Source: Bacteroidales bacterium
GTDB taxonomy: Bacteria > Bacteroidota > Bacteroidia > Bacteroidales > WCHB1-69
DNA length: 59,426 nucleotides
Direction of reading: 5' to 3'
NCBI GenBank assembly: GCA_017551725.1
Contig: JAFZKY010000028.1
Location: forward strand, 1-59,426
The notes under the pieces were generated by a model. That model was not told where the DNA came from, ran no database searches, and worked only from the letters and a program-made list of their open reading frames with translations. Below are positions 54,277 through 59,426 of the stretch, piece after piece; position 1 is the stretch's first letter; every line of letters begins with the position of its first letter. Both the position numbers and the translations under genes were made by a program.

Positions 54277-55299
54277 ATGTCCGTTTATATTCTTGGTATC
54301 GAATCCTCGTGTGACGACACTTCCGCTGCCGTCATAGAAGATACTACAATACTCTCCAATGTCATTGCCAGTCAGAAGGTTCACGCTGAATTTGGCGGGG
54401 TGGTGCCGGAGCTGGCATCCCGTGCGCATCAGCAGAATATCATCCCCGTGATTGACACGGCATTAAAGCGCGCAAAGATAAACAAAAATCAGTTATCTGC
54501 CATCGCTTTTACAAACGGTCCCGGTTTGCTCGGTTCTTTGCTCGTGGGAAGCTCCTTCGCGAAGGCTATGGCCTACTCGCTGGATATCCCCTTGATACAG
54601 GTGGATCACCTGCAGGCACACGTGTTGGCGAATTTTTTGCAAAAACCCGACAATCCAAAACCCGTACCATCGTTCCCGTTCCTCTGCCTGACCGTTTCGG
54701 GCGGACATACGCTGCTGTTGCAGGTGAACGATTATTTTGATATGCAACGACTTGGAGGCACCATCGACGATGCCGCCGGCGAGGCTTTCGACAAGGCGGC
54801 CAAGATTCTCGGTCTGCCGTATCCGGGCGGTCCCGTCATCGATCGCTATGCGAAAGAGGGCGACCCGCACCGCTTTCAGTTTGCCGTCTCGCACCTGCCC
54901 GGCCTTGATTACAGTTTCAGCGGCCTGAAAACATCGTTTCTCTATTTTGTCCGGGATAATTTGAAAAAGAATCCCAATTTTATAGAAGATAACATCCACG
55001 ATTTGTGTGCCTCCATCCAATATGCTATCGTTAAATCTCTGACAGACAAGCTGATTAAGGCGTTGAAACACACGGAATGTCAGGATTTGGTGCTGGCGGG
55101 TGGCGTGTCGGCCAACTCCGGCTTGCGCGATGCCGCCACCGACATCGCCCGTCGCTATCACAAGAACGTGTTCCTGCCCACGCTCGACCTCACCACCGAC
55201 AACGCAGCCATGATCGCCGTTTGCGGTTATTTCAAATACCTCCAAAAAGATTTCGTCGGGGTGGACATTGTGCCGTACAGCAGCGAACGAGCCAGATAA
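54277..55299 (+). CDS. tsaD: tRNA N6-threonylcarbamoyladenosine transferase TsaD
   Basis: 340 residues. With TsaB, C and E it makes t6A at position 37 of ANN-decoding tRNAs. Motifs: ILGIESSCDDTSAAV at the N terminus, VVPELASRAH, VDHLQAHVLA with the metal-binding His111 and His115, LTVSGGHT, DDAAGEAFDKAAKILG, DYSFSGLKTS and LAGGVSANSGLR near the end. The length is standard. ATG 54277 gives the conserved start; a longer open frame upstream (from 54022) is antisense to tamB. The gene is divergent from tamB. Confidence 0.96.
   Translation: MSVYILGIESSCDDTSAAVIEDTTILSNVIASQKVHAEFGGVVPELASRAHQQNIIPVIDTALKRAKINKNQLSAIAFTNGPGLLGSLLVGSSFAKAMAYSLDIPLIQVDHLQAHVLANFLQKPDNPKPVPSFPFLCLTVSGGHTLLLQVNDYFDMQRLGGTIDDAAGEAFDKAAKILGLPYPGGPVIDRYAKEGDPHRFQFAVSHLPGLDYSFSGLKTSFLYFVRDNLKKNPNFIEDNIHDLCASIQYAIVKSLTDKLIKALKHTECQDLVLAGGVSANSGLRDAATDIARRYHKNVFLPTLDLTTDNAAMIAVCGYFKYLQKDFVGVDIVPYSSERAR
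54473..54480 (-). promoter_or_regulatory. Possible -7 box for tamB inside the tsaD coding region
   Basis: The minus strand reads TATCTTTG then CG, a perfect match, within codons for AKI of tsaD. No better box was found nearer to tamB. A chance match is possible. Confidence 0.3.
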
Positions 55300-55315
55300 G
55301 GGAGGAACCAGGGAT

Positions 55316-55357
55316 CAGTGGACAGTAATCAGGTTCAAAGTTCAAGGTTTAAAGTCA
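55316..55357. repeat. Heptamer-period repeat remnant after tsaD
   Basis: CAGTGGA, CAGTAAT, CAGGTTC, AAAGTTC, AAGGTTT, AAAGTCA in 7-bp register. The first units match the YAGTRRT array at 39891-39974. The later ones are a different heptamer (AAAGTTC type). Confidence 0.65.
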
Positions 55358-55462
55358 AAATTCTTAGTTTCTTAACTTCTCCCCCAACGGCTGACGGCCA
55401 AAGTTCGTGATTCAATGCCCCGTTCAGGGGCAAAAGCACGGTAGAAATGTGGCCTGCGCACG

Positions 55463-57616
55463 CTACCGTACGATTTCAAAGTCCATCTGCCGTTTGATCA
55501 TATCTACCGCCACGACGCGCACCTTGATGCTGTCGCCGAAGCGGAGCGAATGGCCGTGGTGCAAGCCTACCAGCGTATAGTTCTCTTCGTCAATGTAATA
55601 GAAGTCGTCGTCGAAGCTGCGCATGGGAATCATGCCCTCGCATTTCGATTCCACCAATTCCGCATAGACGCCCCATTTGGAGATGCCGGAAACGGTTGCG
55701 TCGAACACTTGTCCGATTTTGTCCACTAAATATTCGGCCTGCTTGTACTTCACGGAGTCGCGTTCGGCTTGTGTGGCCTGCTGTTCCATTTGCGAACAAT
55801 GCTTGCAGTACTCCTCGAATTGGTCTTTGTTAACACTTTCTTTATTAGCTAAATAATGGTCTAACAAACGATGTACCATCAGGTCGGGATAACGGCGGAT
55901 GGGGGAGGTGAAATGGGTGTAGTAGGGGAAGGCCAACCCGTAGTGGCCGATGTTTTCCGTGGAGTAGCAGGCTCTCGCCATGATGCGGATGGAGAGCTTG
56001 CTCAGCATGTCGTAGTCGCCCTTGCCCTTTTCATCGGCCAGCATCTGGTTCAGCGAGCCTCGGAACGCCTTGGTGGAGGTGGTCTTCAAATCGAATCCCA
56101 GTTTCTTGACGAAGGTCTTGAAGGTGTTGAGTTTCTCGTCTAACGGCTTGTCGTGGATACGATAGACGAAGGTGTTGGGCTCCTTGCCGCCGGTGCGTTT
56201 GCGCCCGATTTTCTCGGCTACCCGTTTGTTAGCCAGCAACATAAACTCCTCAATCAGCCAGTTGGCCTCCTTCTGCACTTTCAGATACACGCCAATGGGA
56301 TGGCTGTTCTCGTCCAGCTTGAATTTCACCTCCTCCGTCTCGAAGTTGATGGCGTTGTTGTCGAAACGCTGCTTCCGCATGATGGCTGCCAAATCGTTGA
56401 GCTTTAGAATGATGTCTGATAAGTCGCCCTTCTTGGTCTCGATGATTTCCTGCGCCTCTTCGTAATTGAATCGTCGGTTGGAGTTGATGACGGTGTGCCC
56501 GAACCACTCTTTATGGACCTTAGCCTGGTCGTCAAGGTCGAACACTGCGCTGTAGCAGAGCTTGTCCGCGCCGGGGTTGAGCGAGCAGAGGTTGTTGGAC
56601 AACGCTTCCGGCAGCATCGGGATGGTGCGGTCCACCAGATAGACGGAGGTGGCGCGGTTGTAGGCTTCGGCGTCCAGGGCCGTGCCCGGGCGCACGTAAT
56701 ACGACACGTCCGCGATGTGGATGCCCACGCGGTATAGCCCGTTGTCAAGCACCTCAAACGAAAGCGCATCGTCGAAGTCCTTGGCATCGGCAGGGTCGAT
56801 GGTGAAGGTTGTGACGGCACGGAAATCCCGCCGCCGCAGAATCTCTTTTTCCGAAATCCGTGTGGGTATCGCGGCGGCTTCCTCCTCAACATTCTTGGGG
56901 AAGGTGAGCGGGAAGTCGTTCTCGGCCAGGATGGAAAGCATCTCCACGTTGTTGTTGCCGGGCTTGCCCAGCACGTGGATGACCTCGCCCAGCGGACTGC
57001 GCGTGCCCGCCGGCCAGTCCACGATGATCACCACCACCTTGTCGCCGCTCTTGGCTTTTTTCAGCAGACGGCCCGGGATGATGATGTCGCGGCGGAAGAA
57101 GGCGTTGTCGGGGATGAAGTAGGCCACACCCTTCTTTACCTGGATGGTGCCCACCAGTTGGCGTTTGCTCCGTTGGACAACCTCAACCACTTGTCCCTCA
57201 CGACGTTTACCCTTTCGTGAGGGGAATATGGAAACGCGCACGATGTCGCGGTCGAGGGCGTTGCCCAGGTTGCCGTCGGCAATGAAGATGTCCTCTTCCA
57301 AGGACTCGTCGTGGGTTTCGTTTCGGTCGTATTGCGGGATGACAAAGGCCATGCCGCTGCGTTTCATCTCGATCTTGCCCGTCACGATGTTGCGTCCGCT
57401 CTCTTTGCCCTTCAACTGTTTGTAGTTGAGGCGGTATTTTCCGCGTCCGGCCTTGAGCAGCAACTTGGCTTCAATCAGCCGGTCGATGTGCTCCTTGACT
57501 TTCTCGCGGCCCTTCTTGTCATACACGCCCACCTTGGCGGCGATTTGCTTGTAGTTGAGCTTTTCGTTTTTGCCCTGCATTAGGGCATCGATTATTTTTT
57601 TAGATAAATCTTCCAT
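55463..57616 (-). CDS. rnr: Ribonuclease R
   Basis: 717 residues from ATG 57616. Order: an N-terminal winged-helix segment (1-70, MEDLSKKIIDALMQ), two cold-shock/OB domains (about 78-240), the RNB exonuclease domain with the acidic site TIDPADAKDFDDALSF (Asp274, 280, 282, 283) and the S1 domain at the C terminus (FDATVSGISKWGVYAELVES). It degrades structured RNA 3' to 5'. An upstream in-frame start at 57739 would add a poor, AT-coded segment that overlaps the 3' end of apbE, so it is rejected. It follows apbE after about 67 bp. A GCCCC/GGGGC hairpin near 55413-55430 may terminate it. Confidence 0.94.
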   Translation of the reverse strand: MEDLSKKIIDALMQGKNEKLNYKQIAAKVGVYDKKGREKVKEHIDRLIEAKLLLKAGRGKYRLNYKQLKGKESGRNIVTGKIEMKRSGMAFVIPQYDRNETHDESLEEDIFIADGNLGNALDRDIVRVSIFPSRKGKRREGQVVEVVQRSKRQLVGTIQVKKGVAYFIPDNAFFRRDIIIPGRLLKKAKSGDKVVVIIVDWPAGTRSPLGEVIHVLGKPGNNNVEMLSILAENDFPLTFPKNVEEEAAAIPTRISEKEILRRRDFRAVTTFTIDPADAKDFDDALSFEVLDNGLYRVGIHIADVSYYVRPGTALDAEAYNRATSVYLVDRTIPMLPEALSNNLCSLNPGADKLCYSAVFDLDDQAKVHKEWFGHTVINSNRRFNYEEAQEIIETKKGDLSDIILKLNDLAAIMRKQRFDNNAINFETEEVKFKLDENSHPIGVYLKVQKEANWLIEEFMLLANKRVAEKIGRKRTGGKEPNTFVYRIHDKPLDEKLNTFKTFVKKLGFDLKTTSTKAFRGSLNQMLADEKGKGDYDMLSKLSIRIMARACYSTENIGHYGLAFPYYTHFTSPIRRYPDLMVHRLLDHYLANKESVNKDQFEEYCKHCSQMEQQATQAERDSVKYKQAEYLVDKIGQVFDATVSGISKWGVYAELVESKCEGMIPMRSFDDDFYYIDEENYTLVGLHHGHSLRFGDSIKVRVVAVDMIKRQMDFEIVR

Positions 57617-57683
57617 TTTTTTGAAATTGTAGTAGTAGATTAATTGATTTAAGTAAGATGTTGAATAATAGAATAGTGTAAAA

Positions 57684-58670
57684 TTATTTATTTGCCTTTT
57701 TTTGTTCAATGTGTTCGATTTTGTATTGGCCGTTTTCATCGTAGATAAGCCATGCTTCCAGTTCGGGATGCTGGTGCAGGATTTCGGTGGTTCGGGTGCG
57801 TCCGAGCACCATGAAGGCGGTGGCGAAGGCGTCGGCGGTGGTGCAGTCGGGGGCGATGACCGTGACGCTGAGCAGGTTGGTCTCTTCCGGTCGTCCCGTT
57901 GCCGGATTGAGGATGTGGGTGTAGCGCACGCCGCCGCGCTCGCGGTAGTTGCGATAGTTGCCCGAGGTGGCCACCGCTTTGTCGGTCAGTTCAAATTGAT
58001 GATTGCTCTCCACAGGGCCGTCGGCGGTCTCCGTCGGCACCTGGATGCCCACCTTCCAGGGTTTCCCGTTCTTGTGGCCTGCGGCCACCACTTCGCCGCC
58101 AATCTCCACGATGAAGTCCTTGTATCTCAGATGCTTGAGAAGCTCGGCTACCTTGTCCACGGCGTATCCTTTCGCGATGGCGTTGAAGTTCAGTTGCACG
58201 CGTGCGTCCCGTTTGATGAGCCGGTCGCCATCCAGAGCCACTAACCTGTAGTTGACGAATTGTTTCACGGAATCTACAACTTCTGGGGTGGGGGAGGCCA
58301 TGGTTTTTTCCCGTCCGAAGCCCCACAGTTCGATGAGGGGTTGGCAGGTGCAGTCGAAGGCCCCGTTCGTCAGTTCCGATACGGAGAGAGCCTTTCGGAG
58401 GATGAGCAGCAGATCGGCGTTCGGTGTCAGTTCCTTGCCCCGGTTGATGCGCGACAGCAGCGAGTTGGTGTCGAACACGGAGAAGGTGGCGTTGATCTCT
58501 TGGAGCACGGAGTCCACGCGGGCAGGCATTCTCGGGTCGTGCGCACCCATGTAGGTGATGTGATATATCGTGCCTAACGCACGCCCTTCGAAGGAGTTAA
58601 GTTGCTCTTGCCGGCATCCTGCACATGCCAGCAGGATGATGCCGAGAAACAGTATGGTGTGTGATTTCAT
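57684..58670 (-). CDS. apbE: FAD:protein FMN transferase ApbE (lipoprotein)
   Basis: 328 residues. A lipoprotein signal with lipobox ACAGC, then the ApbE body: GRALGTIYHITYMG, VFDTNSLLSRINRG, NFNAIAKGYAVDKVAELL, FIVEIGGEVVAAG, YTHILNPATGRP and DCTTADAFATAFMVLG, the last two holding the Mg/flavin site. It attaches FMN to Thr of NqrB/NqrC or RnfD/RnfG in the periplasm. No Nqr/Rnf gene is in view. ATG 58670 is used; a TTG at 58679 is possible. rnr lies downstream on the same strand. Confidence 0.92.
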   Translation of the reverse strand: MKSHTILFLGIILLACAGCRQEQLNSFEGRALGTIYHITYMGAHDPRMPARVDSVLQEINATFSVFDTNSLLSRINRGKELTPNADLLLILRKALSVSELTNGAFDCTCQPLIELWGFGREKTMASPTPEVVDSVKQFVNYRLVALDGDRLIKRDARVQLNFNAIAKGYAVDKVAELLKHLRYKDFIVEIGGEVVAAGHKNGKPWKVGIQVPTETADGPVESNHQFELTDKAVATSGNYRNYRERGGVRYTHILNPATGRPEETNLLSVTVIAPDCTTADAFATAFMVLGRTRTTEILHQHPELEAWLIYDENGQYKIEHIEQKKANK

Positions 58671-58689
58671 TGTTTGCAATTTGGCGCGG

Positions 58690-58697
58690 CAAAGATA
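58690..58697 (-). promoter_or_regulatory. -7 promoter box for apbE
   Basis: The minus strand reads TATCTTTG then CCGCG, 19 bp before ATG 58670. Confidence 0.55.
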
Positions 58698-58731
58698 CGA
58701 ATTTTATGGATGTTGGGGAAAACCAGAGAAT

Positions 58732-58818
58732 TACTCTTTGGGCAGTTGCTTGACGGCCTTGTCAAAGTCGCTCTCCATCAGTTCCAGTAGTGCGTTGTTC
58801 TTTGTCTTCCAAGTTTGT
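58732..58818 (-). other. Short coding-like tail, possible gene remnant
   Basis: Directly after the stop of the right-edge gene, another minus frame reads TWKTKNNALLELMESDFDK then AVKQLPKE and a TAA at 58732. The composition resembles a real helical C terminus, but there is no start codon giving more than 16 residues, and the same frame to the right is antisense-like nonsense. It could be the end of a lost gene or chance. Confidence 0.2.
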
Positions 58819-59426
58819 TTATCGGACAATCGTCTTAACCGTGTGCTTGTTGATGCGCACGAGGTAGAATCCTTTTTTCAAAGGTAAAAAGAGACTTTGC
58901 CTCGTGATGGAGGATTGGTACATAGTCTGTCCAAGTGTGTTAAAAACCTCGATGGTTTGGCCTTCTGGTAAATTAGCCATCTTGATGCCGTTGCTCTCTC
59001 CCCAGGCATGCCATTCGGAATCCTCATGATGTGGAAGTCCCACTGTGCCAGGTAAAATTTCCAAGTGATTGGATACAATTGCGCCCGTCTCATCAACTAT
59101 TGCCGACGAGTTAGGGTCAAAATACGCGTTTTCCGGGGAGGCAATATAGCAACCATGTAATTGGAAGCCTTTAATTCCTCGAATGCATTTGTCTGCATTG
59201 ATTATCACGCTGCTCGTGTCAATAATTAACTCTTCAAGGTTTGACACACCCCAAATGCCACTACTCAGTGTCCAGGGTATGTTGATGTTCACATGTGCGT
59301 TTCCGGAAATATGGAAGGTGTTAGCATCAATGTCGAAACGAAATCCTTCCGATAGGGCATTTATGCTCAGTGTCCCGGGCCCCATGATGTGAAAAGACCC
59401 TTCATACAAGTATAATGCAGTAATTC
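58819..59426 (-). CDS. C-terminal part of a secreted beta-helix-like protein with T9SS type A signal; 5' end outside window
   Basis: About 202 residues visible, open to the right edge. The first 110 residues look like right-handed beta-helix or adhesin repeats (GTLSINALSEGFRFDIDA, FHISGNAHVNINI, LEELIIDTSSVIINAD). The end is a T9SS sorting signal: IKMANLPEGQTIEVFNTLG, QTMYQSSIT, LPLKKGFYLVRIN and KTIVR. So it is a cell-surface or released cargo. The true start is beyond the window; a TTG near 59409 is only an internal codon. Confidence 0.82.
   Translation of the reverse strand, partial: ITALYLYEGSFHIMGPGTLSINALSEGFRFDIDANTFHISGNAHVNINIPWTLSSGIWGVSNLEELIIDTSSVIINADKCIRGIKGFQLHGCYIASPENAYFDPNSSAIVDETGAIVSNHLEILPGTVGLPHHEDSEWHAWGESNGIKMANLPEGQTIEVFNTLGQTMYQSSITRQSLFLPLKKGFYLVRINKHTVKTIVR

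Noticed and set aside
57617-57739. A 41-codon N-terminal extension of rnr
   Set aside because: AT-rich, low-complexity residues that overlap the apbE 3' end; RNase R homologues begin near MEDLSKK.

Overview
The window looks like a chromosomal segment of a Bacteroidales-type Bacteroidetes bacterium. Three lines of evidence support this. The characteristic Bacteroidetes -7 promoter element (TAnnTTTG, usually TATCTTTGC) stands just upstream of about twenty genes on both strands. There are family-specific genes: the gliding/type IX secretion lipoprotein GldH, a DUF4249 lipoprotein paired with a TonB-dependent receptor, DUF5618, a GT3-GT35 glycogen enzyme fusion, and proteins with type IX secretion system (T9SS) sorting domains. 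Apart from the left-end protease, the genes look like ordinary vertically inherited chromosome. No insertion sequence, prophage, tRNA, rRNA or CRISPR array was seen.

Layout. 1-7330 (minus): a giant secreted C10-family cysteine protease, cut by the left edge, built from nested tandem repeats. 7361-8274: nadA with a one-base frameshift, divergent from a short-chain dehydrogenase (8437-9192). 9277-12954: a DUF5618 protein, then a diacylglycerol-kinase-family lipid kinase divergent from an LtaS-like phosphoglycerol transferase. 13021-17926: a secreted transglutaminase-like protein, mpl (murein peptide recycling) and a DUF1573 protein. 17953-25304 (minus): a DUF4249 lipoprotein and TonB receptor, then a probable four-gene unit of small lipoprotein, M23/LysM peptidase, FG-GAP T9SS cargo and NUDIX hydrolase. 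25505-32193: recQ, then a large type B T9SS cargo flanked by two paralogous small secreted proteins, and a helix-hairpin-helix protein.

32238-35962: a PHP / DRTGG / ATPase trio of the kind associated with [FeFe]-hydrogenase loci, then panC, panD and gpmA. 36108-37529: a cyclic 2,3-diphosphoglycerate synthase homologue. 37663-38254: a compact hicA-hicB toxin-antitoxin pair. 38363-39867: uridine phosphorylase and thiamine diphosphokinase with overlapping stop codons. 40036-44253: the glycogen synthase/phosphorylase fusion, divergent from queA (44346-45563) and then thrS. 47693-49474: gldH and ricT. 49597-54264: tamB-like, divergent from tsaD (54277-55299). 55463-58670: rnr and apbE. 58819-59426: the C-terminal end of another T9SS cargo, cut by the right edge.

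Themes. Envelope biology dominates: at least four proteins carry visible T9SS C-terminal signals and GldH belongs to that machinery; TamB, TonB/DUF4249, M23/LysM, Mpl and the LtaS-like enzyme fit the same theme. The rest is metabolism (NAD, pantothenate, thiamine, nucleosides, glycogen, glycolysis) and translation (QueA, ThrS, TsaD, RNase R). The points most worth following are the lipid kinase/phosphoglycerol transferase pair, the gpmA/cDPGS adjacency, the hydrogenase-type trio without a hydrogenase, the paralogue-flanked type B cargo, the synthase-phosphorylase fusion, and three intergenic regions holding 7-bp-period repeats.
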